DNA of 64,000 nucleotides from VGJV01 sp964646415 (lineage in GTDB: Bacteria; Patescibacteriota; Minisyncoccia; UBA6257; 2-01-FULL-56-20): positions 20,214 through 84,213 of the forward strand of contig CAZYEL010000001.1 of NCBI GenBank assembly GCA_964646415.1. The letters are read 5' to 3'. Position numbers and translations under genes: made by a program. The notes beneath the pieces were generated by a model. The model saw only the letters and a list, made by a program, of their open reading frames with translations, was not told the origin of the DNA and made no database searches. Positions 43,079-50,610 of this stretch are shown here, in pieces. Positions within the stretch are counted from its first letter, which is position 1; each line of letters opens with the position of its first letter.

Positions 43079-43278
43079 TCATTTAGGCATGAGTGTGAAG
43101 TAGCTCCAATCGTAATTAAAATTAAGCGTCAAGGCTTCCTTTAGAAATGGCTTCTCAAGTGCGCAATCGTATAAAGATTCGTAGACCACTCTGTTTTTCA
43201 TAAGCCCGTTTAAAACTAATACTGGCTGCCCTTCACCTAATAAATTGCACCTCCCTTTTTCTTGTGGAGAAATGGTAG
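43079..43278 (-). pseudogene. Open -1 frame continuing the upstream membrane-anchored protein
   Basis: Directly after the stop of the 170-aa gene, the -1 frame is open for about 66 codons and reads like genuine protein: GRCNLLGEGQPVLVLNG, NRVVYESLYDCALEKPF, NFNYDWSYFTLMPK. No normal start codon opens it except an internal ATG at 43201 (40 aa). The junction is an A4 run (CCAAAATAA), so either a frameshift mutation or error split one gene, or a -1 slip produces a longer protein of about 236 aa. Confidence 0.45.
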
Positions 43279-43791
43279 TTATTTTGGAGAGTCAGTGCCT
43301 ATAGCGATGCCGATCCTTACAGCAACTTTTGTGTGGTAGCCATCGTCCAACTTCTGATTCACTGGCGTAAAAGCTACAAACTCAAGCTTGGGATCCGGAG
43401 TTCTGTCATCTACTAATTCTGACCGCAAATACTCTACCTCAAGGCTTGAGCTTGGGTTAGTATTTTTTTGGGGCGAAGTTGTGTCTGCTCCATTCACCGT
43501 CACATTCACAGCGAGTTGGGAATTTTCAAGCGAAACTTTTCCTACCACCATACCCACTACGCCCTCATTTAGCGTGCTCTCGCTTGTGCCTGCGCTCTTA
43601 GCTTCTTGCGTTTGTGGTGCCTTCCCTAATTCTGGGGCCAGACCACTTCCTAAGTTGTAGAAAAAACCCGCAAAAAAGATTCCTGAAGCAATAAATAACC
43701 CGATAAAGATTGTTTTACGAGGGCTCCGGCGTATCGCCGCGATTGCTTTATCATAGGACCTCTCAGTGGAACTGAATTTGTCCTCACTCAT
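43279..43791 (-). CDS. Membrane-anchored protein of unknown function (possibly frameshifted at its end)
   Basis: 170 aa; not recognised. A cytoplasmic N-terminus is followed by one membrane helix (KTIFIGLFIASGIFFAGFFY) and an exported Ser/Thr/Asn-rich part with beta-strand character (VVGKVSLENSQLAVNVTVNG; KLEFVAFTPVNQKLDDG). An unusually complete Shine-Dalgarno string AAGGAGGTGAT lies upstream but 13-15 bases from the ATG, longer than ideal. The gene is more AT-rich than its neighbours. The -1 frame continues downstream (43079-43278), so the real product may be longer. Confidence 0.65.
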   Translation of the reverse strand: MSEDKFSSTERSYDKAIAAIRRSPRKTIFIGLFIASGIFFAGFFYNLGSGLAPELGKAPQTQEAKSAGTSESTLNEGVVGMVVGKVSLENSQLAVNVTVNGADTTSPQKNTNPSSSLEVEYLRSELVDDRTPDPKLEFVAFTPVNQKLDDGYHTKVAVRIGIAIGTDSPK

Positions 43792-43886
43792 ATATTTTAT
43801 TGTATCACCTCCTTACTTAGCTCTATAGCATACAGGGAAAAATAAAAACTTGCGTTCTTTTTCTAAATGACGACAATATATGCATT

Positions 43887-45560
43887 ATGGCAGCGGGGAA
43901 GAAACAAAATAAGAAATACATTTTTGTAGTCGGGGGCGTTATGTCCTCTGTGGGAAAAGGAGTCGCCGCAGCTTCCATCGGAAAAATCTTGCAGTCTCGA
44001 GGATATCGCGTGGCGAATTTGAAGGCCGACATGTATGTGAATGTGGATGCGGGCACCATCCGCCCCGCCGAGCACGGGGAAGTGTTTGTGGGCGAAGATG
44101 GTGTGGAAGCTGACCAGGACTTGGGTAACTACGAGCGGTTTACTGACCAGGTTTCCACCCGGGAGGATTACATCACGACCGGGCAGGTGTATGCGGAAGT
44201 TATCCGGCGGGAGAGGAATTTGGAGTACGGCGGCGAAGACGTCGAAGTGTATCCGGACATCCCGAAAGAGATAATCAGGCGCATTGAGTCGTGCCAGAAG
44301 AAGAACGGTTCGGAAATCACGATTATCGAATACGGTGGAACGGTCGGGGAGTATCAGCTGTTTCCCTTCCTCGAAGCCGCCCGGATGATGAAATCCAAGA
44401 ACCCGGCGGACGTCTTCATCGTGCTCATAAGTTACCTGCCCACGCCTACGCTCCTCGGAGAGCAGAAATCGAAACCCACTCAGCACGCCATCACCGACCT
44501 CCACTCGGTGGGACTCAATCCCGATTTCGTAATATGCCGCGCCGAGCGTCCCGCCACGCCGGACATCAAGCGGACCATCAGCAATGTGTGCAGCTTGCCG
44601 ATTGAGCGGATTATCTCCGCGCCGGACGTGTATTCCATCTATGACGTTCCGGTGAATTTTGAAAAAGAAAAGTTGAGCGAGACGCTGCTCAATGCATTGG
44701 GGCTCAAGCCCGGGACAAAAGACTTGAAGGACTGGGCGGCGCTCTCGAGAAAAATAAAGAAGACGAAAAGGGAGGTTGTTATCGGGGTGGTGGGGAAATA
44801 TTTCAACTACAAGTCGGTAAAGGACACATATATCTCGGTCATAGAATCCATCAATCATGCGGCGTGGGGGCTGGGACGGAAGCCGAAGATGCTTTGGCTT
44901 GATTCGGAGCGCTATGAACGCGACCCGAAGCTTGTGAAGGAGCTTGATAAAGTGCAGGGTATCGTGGTCCCCGGGGGGTTCGGTGCGCGCGGCGTCGAGG
45001 GCATTATCCAGGCCATACAATACGCCCGCGAGAAGAAAATCCCGTTCTTTGGCCTCTGTTACGGCATGCAGCTTGCGACGATAGAGTTTGCACGGCACGC
45101 AGCGGGGTTGGAGAAGGCGAATACAACGGAAATAGACGCAAAGACGCCTCATCCCGTGATCGATTTCATGCCGGAACAGAGGGAGAATGTGGTGACAAAA
45201 AACTATGGCGGCACGATGCGCTTGGGCGCATACCCCGCATCCTTGAGGCCCGGCACTATTGCGCGGGAAGCATACGGCACGCCGCGCGTCTCGGAACGGC
45301 ACCGGCACCGCTACGAAGTAAATCCGAAGTACATCGAACGGCTTGAGAAGAAGGGGCTGGTTTTCTCCGGCGTTTCGCCCGACCGGCGGCTCATGGAGAT
45401 TATGGAACTCCCCCGCCTACGCCAAGGCTCCGGCGGGCAAGCGCGCCCTTCGCACCCGTTCTTTTTAGGGACGCAGTTTCACCCGGAGTTTAAGTCGCGG
45501 CCTCTCAAGCCCCACCCGTTATTCTGCGAGTTCATCAAGGCTGCACTGAAGCGCCAATAA
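43887..45560 (+). CDS. pyrG: CTP synthase
   Basis: 557 aa. The amidoligase domain starts KKYIFVVGGVMSSVGKGVAAASIG and contains LKADMYVNVDAG. The class I glutamine amidotransferase domain has the nucleophile in FFGLCYGMQLA and the His/Glu pair in GTQFHPEFKSRP. It converts UTP to CTP using glutamine and ATP. Between IMELP and HPFFLGTQF there are about 13 extra residues (RLRQGSGGQARPS) encoded by a palindromic repeat. All catalytic residues remain. ATG 43887 is preceded by an A/T-rich TATATG box. Confidence 0.96.
   Translation: MAAGKKQNKKYIFVVGGVMSSVGKGVAAASIGKILQSRGYRVANLKADMYVNVDAGTIRPAEHGEVFVGEDGVEADQDLGNYERFTDQVSTREDYITTGQVYAEVIRRERNLEYGGEDVEVYPDIPKEIIRRIESCQKKNGSEITIIEYGGTVGEYQLFPFLEAARMMKSKNPADVFIVLISYLPTPTLLGEQKSKPTQHAITDLHSVGLNPDFVICRAERPATPDIKRTISNVCSLPIERIISAPDVYSIYDVPVNFEKEKLSETLLNALGLKPGTKDLKDWAALSRKIKKTKREVVIGVVGKYFNYKSVKDTYISVIESINHAAWGLGRKPKMLWLDSERYERDPKLVKELDKVQGIVVPGGFGARGVEGIIQAIQYAREKKIPFFGLCYGMQLATIEFARHAAGLEKANTTEIDAKTPHPVIDFMPEQRENVVTKNYGGTMRLGAYPASLRPGTIAREAYGTPRVSERHRHRYEVNPKYIERLEKKGLVFSGVSPDRRLMEIMELPRLRQGSGGQARPSHPFFLGTQFHPEFKSRPLKPHPLFCEFIKAALKRQ
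45412..45438 (+). repeat. Palindromic repeat inserted in frame in pyrG
   Basis: CCCGCC...GGCGGG arms surround TACGCCAAGGCTCC. A related core (CTACGCCGAAGGCTCCGGC) lies in the intergenic hairpin at 60651-60719. It encodes RLRQGSGGQA in the glutaminase domain of CTP synthase, shortly before the His/Glu catalytic pair. Confidence 0.75.
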
Positions 45561-45564
45561 TTGA

Positions 45565-45655
45565 AAATGCAAATATCGAAATGAAAAGTGACAGGTAAAA
45601 AGTTTAAAATTTTACATTGTCATTTTACACTTTGATTTTTTAATTTTGCATTAGG
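45565..45655. repeat. AT-rich inverted repeat between pyrG and holA
   Basis: AAAATGCAAATATCG on the left and TTTTTTAATTTTGCATT on the right are inverses; internal parts AAAGTGACA and TGTCATTTTACACTTT also pair. It could terminate pyrG or control holA. No coding potential. Confidence 0.6.
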
Positions 45656-46438
45656 ATGATTGTTTTCTTATATGGAGCGGATGACTACCGCCGCACGAAG
45701 GAGAAGCAAGCGGTGGTGGAAAAGTTTTTGAAAAAGCACTCTTCGTTTGGAGTAAAGAAAGTTGACGGTACTGTTGAGGGAGCGGTTGAGGAGCTTTGGG
45801 AATTCGGAACGAACAGCGGGCTTTTTGACGAGCAGCGGCTTGCGGTGCTCGACTACGCGTGGGAGGCGCCCGAGAAGGAATTGAAGGAATGGCTTGAGTC
45901 GGTGCGCGACGCGAAGCACATAACCGCGCTCCTCTCGGAGCACGGCGCGCCGAAGAAAGAGTTTGCGTTCCTCAAGAAAGAGCCGGTTATTACCAAGGAG
46001 TTTGATGCGCTTGAGGGCGCCGCGTGGGAAAAGTTTATTGCGGCGGAGGCGAAGATGCGCGGCGTCTCGCTCGCGCCGGACGCGGCGCAGTTCCTCGCGC
46101 GAGTCTACGCGGGGGACAGCTGGCGGCTCGCAACCGAGCTTGACCGCATCGCGCTCCTCGGGAAGGGAAGTGTGGACAAAAAAGCACTCGAAGCACTTGG
46201 CGTCGAGATCCATCCCGAGTTTTTTTCGCTCATGCGGAGCTTCAGCTACGGCGACCGAAGAGCCCGCCTCGCGGCGATTGAAGGCATGCTCCTCACGCGC
46301 GACCCCGCAGCGAAGATTTTCAATGTGCTCGCGGCGATGGTGCCCGCCGCTGCGCGGCGGTTTGCGGAGTATGACATCGCAATAAAAAACGGGAAGCTCG
46401 ACTACGAAGAGGCGCTCACGGATTTGGCGCTTTCTTGA
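45656..46438 (+). CDS. holA: DNA polymerase III delta subunit (clamp-loader HolA-like)
   Basis: 260 aa. MIVFLYGADDYRRTKEKQAVVEKF resembles the FLLYGEDxYLxxE start of delta, followed by the short AAA+-like fold without Walker motifs and a helical C-terminal collar (PAAKIFNVLAAMVPAAARRF). It lacks about 70-80 residues compared with E. coli HolA (343 aa). The subunit opens the beta clamp during loading. ATG 45656 sits at the end of an AT-rich repeat. Confidence 0.75.
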   Translation: MIVFLYGADDYRRTKEKQAVVEKFLKKHSSFGVKKVDGTVEGAVEELWEFGTNSGLFDEQRLAVLDYAWEAPEKELKEWLESVRDAKHITALLSEHGAPKKEFAFLKKEPVITKEFDALEGAAWEKFIAAEAKMRGVSLAPDAAQFLARVYAGDSWRLATELDRIALLGKGSVDKKALEALGVEIHPEFFSLMRSFSYGDRRARLAAIEGMLLTRDPAAKIFNVLAAMVPAAARRFAEYDIAIKNGKLDYEEALTDLALS

Positions 46439-46457
46439 CTCATATCAGAAACAAAAC

Positions 46458-46483
46458 AAGCTCTGCATAAAAACGCAGAGCTT
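46458..46483. terminator. Hairpin between holA and the convergent gene
   Basis: AAGCTCTGC - ATAAAAAC - GCAGAGCTT forms a 9-bp stem. On the minus strand it is followed by GTTTTGTTTC, so it best serves the gene at 46504-46935; on the plus strand the tail TGCTGTTGATTT is weaker. Confidence 0.65.
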
Positions 46484-46503
46484 GCTGTTGATTTCCCCCT
46501 CAC

Positions 46504-46935
46504 TCATTGCAGCATGTATCGTTCCCGCGGTCGGCGCGTTTCATGGTCGTACTCCCGCTGTTTTCGGTAATCTTCCTGATGCCGAATATCCCACGCGATA
46601 GCGACAATCACCGTGAGAGCCACCTCCTGAAGAAGCTCTCGTGCCGATAATCCTCCCCGCACATTAAGCCCTGCTCTCATGAGCGTCGTCATACCCCAAA
46701 ACTCCACCCATTCCAACTCCCCGTTTTCGTAAATGCCGTAGGAGCCGATGCGCTGGAGCTCCTCTTCGGACATCGTAGTGAGCGCGGGCCATAGGTCGCT
46801 TTTCAGCCTTTGGCGGAGCATGTGGAGGGTGAGCCGCTGCGACGATTTGGTGAGGAGTTCCGCGGGTACCATTGCTTGCACGGTGTCGAGTATCCACCGG
46901 ATTTTCTCGTCTCTGATACTAGAGGTGTCTTCCAT
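46504..46935 (-). CDS. Conserved-looking helical protein of unknown function
   Basis: 143 aa; not recognised. The sequence is mostly helical and soluble: KIRWILDTVQAMVPAELLTKSSQRLTLHMLRQRL, then SELARELLQEVALTVIVAIAW-like hydrophobic helix (RELLQEVALTVIVAIAW), and a very charged end (EDYRKQREYDHETRRPRERYML). A good AAGGA Shine-Dalgarno lies six bases before ATG 46935; the frame open to 47019 has only a TTG start. A terminator hairpin follows. It is a single-gene unit downstream of rpsT. Confidence 0.7.
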   Translation of the reverse strand: MEDTSSIRDEKIRWILDTVQAMVPAELLTKSSQRLTLHMLRQRLKSDLWPALTTMSEEELQRIGSYGIYENGELEWVEFWGMTTLMRAGLNVRGGLSARELLQEVALTVIVAIAWDIRHQEDYRKQREYDHETRRPRERYMLQ

Positions 46936-47067
46936 AGCAATTCCTTCTGCGTTTTGATTTGTAAATGTGCGAGCGTTGTCGATTTCAGAGAATTCGCACG
47001 TTATTCCCTGACGGAACAATTTTTGCGGAGACCCTCGTTGCGTCAGAGAAAACTTTTCAAAATGAAA

Positions 47068-47090
47068 CGCCCTCGGGTGTGCCGAGGGCG
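47068..47090 (-). terminator. rpsT terminator
   Basis: A 9-bp stem CGCCCTCGG with its complement and a 5-base loop, followed on the minus strand by TTTCATTTTG. It lies about 30 bases after the rpsT stop. Confidence 0.8.
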
Positions 47091-47122
47091 GTGTGGGTTC
47101 GTGATTTGCAAAAACAACCGCG

Positions 47123-47407
47123 CTAGGCGCTCGAGGGCGTTCGCGGTGTCGGCGGGTTGAGTTTTATGGAAAGGCGTGATTTAAGACGGTCTGCTTTATT
47201 GGATTTAATCACGCCTGTCTTTGCGGTTTTGTCGAGTGTCTGGAACGCTTTTGCGAGCGCAACTTTCGCCTCCTCAATTTTCTTGTCGGCGATAAGTTTC
47301 CGGTATGTTTTTACCGCGTCCTTGTACGCATCCTTACGGATGATATTTTGGACTTTGCGGCGCGCGCTCTGGCGAAGCGCCTTTTTTGCGGAAGAAGTTA
47401 TTGGCAT
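47123..47407 (-). CDS. rpsT: 30S ribosomal protein S20
   Basis: 94 aa. MPITSSAKKALRQSARRKVQNIIRK matches the S20 start (P.I.SAKKR.R...R...N), and the remainder is the lysine- and alanine-rich three-helix bundle (AKVALAKAFQTLDKTAKTGVIKSNKADRLKSRLS). It binds 16S rRNA early in 30S assembly. The C-terminus has an extra Pro/Thr-rich tail (NPPTPRTPSSA). A clear intrinsic terminator follows. Confidence 0.95.
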   Translation of the reverse strand: MPITSSAKKALRQSARRKVQNIIRKDAYKDAVKTYRKLIADKKIEEAKVALAKAFQTLDKTAKTGVIKSNKADRLKSRLSIKLNPPTPRTPSSA

Positions 47408-47409
47408 GG

Positions 47410-47550
47410 AGTAGCTGTAAGGTTTTAGCTTTAAGGTTTAAGTGGGGTTAGTTTATCCCAACTGTGCGTATTATGTCAATATTTCAAGGGTGTCTTTGGG
47501 TGGTATGATGAAGGTGGATCTTACTTAAACCTTAAAGCTAAAAACTAAAA
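47410..47550. repeat. Inverted TTTAAGGTTTAAG repeat between rpsT and ruvA
   Basis: TAAGGTTTTAGCTTTAAGGTTTAAGT near 47418-47442 is inverted as ACTTAAACCTTAAAGCTAAAAACTA near 47523-47547. Shorter copies of AGCTTTAAGGTTT/TTAAAGCTAAAAGCTTAA are at 28203-28222 and 19597-19617. The divergent promoters of rpsT and ruvA must lie within it. Confidence 0.65.
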
Positions 47551-47553
47551 TCT

Positions 47554-48171
47554 ATGATTTACACCCTTGAAGGAATATTGGGGCTTAAAACCGACCGTTT
47601 TGCGGTGGTCGAGGTGGCGGGCGTGGGGCTCCGCGTGAATCTTCACGGGCAAGCGCTGGGGAAATTGCCGCGCGTGGGCACAAAAATAAAACTTTTCACG
47701 CATTTTCACGTGCGCGAGGATGCATTTGACCTCTACGGGTTTCTCACCGAAGAAGAGTTGGATTTGTTTGAGCTTCTCATTTCAGTATCCGGTGTGGGAC
47801 CGAAGTCCGCGCTCTCGGTGCTGGATGTCGCCGAGCGCAAAGAAATCGAAGCGGCCATCAAGGAAAACCGCCCCGACCTCCTTACGCGCGCCTCGGGCGT
47901 GGGGCGGAAAACGGCGGAGCGAATTATTTTAGAACTCAAAGGCAAGGTAAGCGCGCGCGGGTCGGGGGCGACTGTGCAGCGCATGGAAACGGACGCGGAC
48001 CTTATCGAGGCCCTTACTGGAATGGGATATGCGCGCGAGGAGGCTCGGGACGCTCTCGCAAAAGTGAGTGTTTCTCCGGCGGGGCCAGGGCAGGCGGCGA
48101 GCAGGGATTTAAGCGCGCGATTGAAAGAGGCACTTAGGATTTTAAGCGGACGGAGAAGGGATGTTGTTTGA
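47554..48171 (+). CDS. ruvA: Holliday junction DNA-binding protein RuvA
   Basis: 205 aa. The OB domain (MIYTLEGILGLKTDRFAVVEVAGVGLRV), two helix-hairpin-helix motifs (LISVSGVGPKSALSVL and LLTRASGVGRKTAERIILELKGK) and the C-terminal RuvB-contacting domain (LIEALTGMGYAREEARDAL) are complete. The tetramer holds the four-way junction for RuvB. It overlaps the FemAB-like gene by 11 bases. Confidence 0.95.
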   Translation: MIYTLEGILGLKTDRFAVVEVAGVGLRVNLHGQALGKLPRVGTKIKLFTHFHVREDAFDLYGFLTEEELDLFELLISVSGVGPKSALSVLDVAERKEIEAAIKENRPDLLTRASGVGRKTAERIILELKGKVSARGSGATVQRMETDADLIEALTGMGYAREEARDALAKVSVSPAGPGQAASRDLSARLKEALRILSGRRRDVV

Positions 48172-49216
48172 AGAAGTTCGCGGAGAAGCGCGGTTTGACC
48201 CTGCGGGGCTTATGACGCATCCGCCGTTTACCCAGTCGTATGCATACGGGGAATGGCAGCGCGCTGCGGGACGCACGGTGCGCCGGTTTATCGGTATTCG
48301 CGACGGCGCGTGCGTTGCGACGCTCCAGCTTGTACAATTCCCGCTTCTTGCGGGGCGAAGCTATTTCTACGCGCCCTATGGGCCGATAGTGAAGGAGGGC
48401 GGGGGCGGGGATGTGGTGCGTGCTCTTTACGATACGGCGCGGGATATCGGGCGCGGGGGCACCGCGTTCGTGCGTTTCGACTTTTCCCCGCCGCTTCAGG
48501 GCGATTCCTTGCGAAGCGCAGAGGGCATGTTCCGGCGTGCGCCGCGCGCAACATACCATGCGTCGTCGGCGCAGCCGCGCGCGGAGTGGGTGCTGAACCT
48601 GGCGCAATCCGAAGAGGAGCTTTTCCGCGGAATGCACCACAACACGCGCTACAGCATCCGTGCGGCGGAGCGCCGCGGCGTGCGCACCGAAACGGTGGGT
48701 GCTCCGCTTCTTACGGAGCACTTCGATGAGTTCTACAAACTAATGGAGGAAACCGCCGCGCGCGACGGATTTTTTCTTCACTCCAGGCGTTACTACGAAG
48801 CGGCGTTCAGGGTTTCCGCAGAAGCGGGGAATGCGTTTCTCATTTTCGCGCGCCACGAGGCGGCGCTTCTCGCGGCGCATTTTATCGTGCTTTATGGAGG
48901 ACAGGCGCATTTTGTCTTCGGCGGCTCGAGTTCGGCGCAGAGGGAACTTTTCGGCTCGTACGCCGCCCAGTGGATGGCAATCCGCGAAGCAAAATCCCGG
49001 GGCGCGACACGGTACAACTTCGGGGGTGTTTCGAGTGGCCTGCCTGCCGGCAGGCAGGCGCGTGATGTGCGCGGGAATTGGGAGGGGCTCTCAAACTTCA
49101 AGCGCAAATTCGGGGGCACGCTTCTTTCACACAGTCCATTCTTCGATTTTGCGGGAAATAGATTTTGGTATTATGCCTATGTAACACGAAAATATTTCCA
49201 GTCACTATGGCGATGA
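48161..49216 (+). CDS. FemAB/FemX-family aminoacyl transferase-like protein
   Basis: 351 aa with two GNAT-like halves. Diagnostic sequence: FTQSYAYGEWQRAAGRTVRRF, FYAPYGPIVKEG, MHHNTRYSIRAAERRGV, FVFGGSSSAQRELFGSYAAQWMAI and NFKRKFGGTLLSHSPF. Family members add amino acids to peptidoglycan stem peptides from aminoacyl-tRNA. It is followed by a Mur ligase gene sharing the ATGA overlap, which supports a cell-wall role. Residues LPAGRQA near 290 come from a palindrome inserted in frame (49039-49058). Confidence 0.88.
   Translation: MLFEEVRGEARFDPAGLMTHPPFTQSYAYGEWQRAAGRTVRRFIGIRDGACVATLQLVQFPLLAGRSYFYAPYGPIVKEGGGGDVVRALYDTARDIGRGGTAFVRFDFSPPLQGDSLRSAEGMFRRAPRATYHASSAQPRAEWVLNLAQSEEELFRGMHHNTRYSIRAAERRGVRTETVGAPLLTEHFDEFYKLMEETAARDGFFLHSRRYYEAAFRVSAEAGNAFLIFARHEAALLAAHFIVLYGGQAHFVFGGSSSAQRELFGSYAAQWMAIREAKSRGATRYNFGGVSSGLPAGRQARDVRGNWEGLSNFKRKFGGTLLSHSPFFDFAGNRFWYYAYVTRKYFQSLWR
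49039..49058 (+). repeat. Perfect 20-bp palindrome inserted in frame in the FemAB-like gene
   Basis: CCTGCCTGCCGGCAGGCAGG is self-complementary over its whole length. It falls between YNFGGVSSG and the conserved NWEGLSNFKRKFGG, adding LPAGRQA without disturbing the frame. Confidence 0.85.
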
Positions 49217-50538
49217 AAGCATTTATTAGAAAGTTTCTCCCTCGCTGGCTCCTTTCCCTTTACCACTACGCGCAGGCGCGGGCGGCGGCGATGTGGTACG
49301 GGTTCCCTTCCCGGCAGATGGTGGTTATTGGCGTTACAGGCACGAAAGGGAAAACAACCGCGGCGAATTTCATTTGGGCGGTGCTTGAGGCGGCAGGGAA
49401 GCGGACGGGCCTTTTGAGTACGGCAATCATCAGGATTCACGACCGGCAGATGCTCAATCCTTACCACATGACCATGCCTGCTCCTTTCACGCTGCAGCGT
49501 TTTCTCCGCGAAATGGCGGACGAGGGCTGCACGTATTGCGTGATTGAGACGACCTCCGAAGGGCTCGCCCAGTGGCGGCACTCGGGTATCTGGTACGATT
49601 TCGCGGTGCTCACCAATCTTTCTCCGGAACACATCGATTCGCACGGCAGCCTTGAAGCGTATCGCGCCGCGAAGGGAAAACTTTTTGCTTCGCTTATGAA
49701 GCATCCCCAGAAACGCGTGGAGGGGGAAGAGGTGCCAAGAATAGCGCTTTTGAACAACGACTCCGAACACCGGGATTTTTTTCTCCGTTTTCCCGTGGAG
49801 CACGTGGCGACATTCGGCATCGGGCGCGGAGCGGATTATGTCGCCGAAGATATCGCGCCGGGGTTGCACGGGGCTACCTTCCGTGTGAAGGGCACGCATT
49901 ATGCGTTGCACACGCTGGGAGAGTTTAACGTGCGGAACGCGCTTCCCGCAATCGCAATCGGGGAGATGCTTGATATTTCTCCCGCGACGATTGCACAAGG
50001 GCTTTCCTCGCTCCACACCATCCCCGGGCGCATGGAGACGATTGACGAAGAACAATCCTTCGGCGTGATTGTGGATTACGCGCACGAAGGAGTGAGTATG
50101 GAAGCGGCGCTTACTACCGCGCGGCGGCTTGTGAAAAAAGGCAGGCGAGTAATTGTGCTTCTCGGCGCCGAGGGCGGGGGGCGCGACAAAGCGAAGCGTC
50201 CTTTGATGGGCGAGTGCGCGGGGCGCCTTGCGGACTACGTGGTAGTGACGAACGTTGACCCGTACGACGACGACCCGGGAGAAATTATCGAAAATATTGT
50301 GGAGGCGGCCGAGGCGGCGGGGAAAGTGCGCGGGAGGAATGTGTTTGCCATAGAAGACCGGAGGGAGGGCATCCGCAAGGCGCTCTCGCTCGCCGAGAAG
50401 GGCGATATAGTGTGTATTACCGGGAAAGGGGCGGAACAGTCTATAATCATAAAAGGTGAGTGCGCGCTCTGGGACGACCGGCTTGTGGTGCGGGAGGAGT
50501 TAGGAGTAATCGCCAATAACGCGAATCGCCGCAAATAA
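49207..50538 (+). CDS. MurE-like Mur ligase lacking the usual N-terminal domain
   Basis: 443 aa. ATP-binding GVTGTKGKTTAANF, the NLSPEHIDSHGSLEAYRAAKGKLF segment with the carbamylated Lys, and GRMETIDEEQSFGVIVDYAHE are Mur ligase motifs closest to MurE. The usual UDP-binding N-terminal domain of about 90 residues is reduced to a short amphipathic stretch (FIRKFLPRWLLSLYHYAQ). The residue that selects diaminopimelate (DNPR in E. coli) reads NVDPYDDDPGE, so the amino acid added is unclear. The last about ten residues (VIANNANRRK) are encoded by the MITE-like repeat. ATG 49213 overlapping the previous stop is an alternative start. Confidence 0.85.
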   Translation: MAMKAFIRKFLPRWLLSLYHYAQARAAAMWYGFPSRQMVVIGVTGTKGKTTAANFIWAVLEAAGKRTGLLSTAIIRIHDRQMLNPYHMTMPAPFTLQRFLREMADEGCTYCVIETTSEGLAQWRHSGIWYDFAVLTNLSPEHIDSHGSLEAYRAAKGKLFASLMKHPQKRVEGEEVPRIALLNNDSEHRDFFLRFPVEHVATFGIGRGADYVAEDIAPGLHGATFRVKGTHYALHTLGEFNVRNALPAIAIGEMLDISPATIAQGLSSLHTIPGRMETIDEEQSFGVIVDYAHEGVSMEAALTTARRLVKKGRRVIVLLGAEGGGRDKAKRPLMGECAGRLADYVVVTNVDPYDDDPGEIIENIVEAAEAAGKVRGRNVFAIEDRREGIRKALSLAEKGDIVCITGKGAEQSIIIKGECALWDDRLVVREELGVIANNANRRK

Positions 50539-50609
50539 CGCGAATGGATACGATACAGTAAAAAGGATTCGCGTTATTGAATCAAATTTGCGTTATTCGC
50601 GACTACTCT
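50503..50609. repeat. MITE-like inverted repeat, copy B
   Basis: Terminal inverted repeats of about 24 bases: GGAGTAATCGCCAATAACGC at the left, and GCGTTATTCGCGACTACTC at the right, with internal AATAACGCGAAT / ATTCGCGTTATT arms. The left end lies inside the Mur ligase gene and supplies its stop; the right end abuts the ATG of the metallo-hydrolase. Closely similar to copy C at 56944-57055. Confidence 0.75.
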
Positions 50610-50610
50610 C

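Noticed and set aside
43863..45308. 481-codon open frame on the minus strand opposite pyrG
   Set aside because: It lies antisense to a fully recognisable CTP synthase, is rich in His, Arg and Cys as expected for a GC-biased shadow frame, and has no motif.
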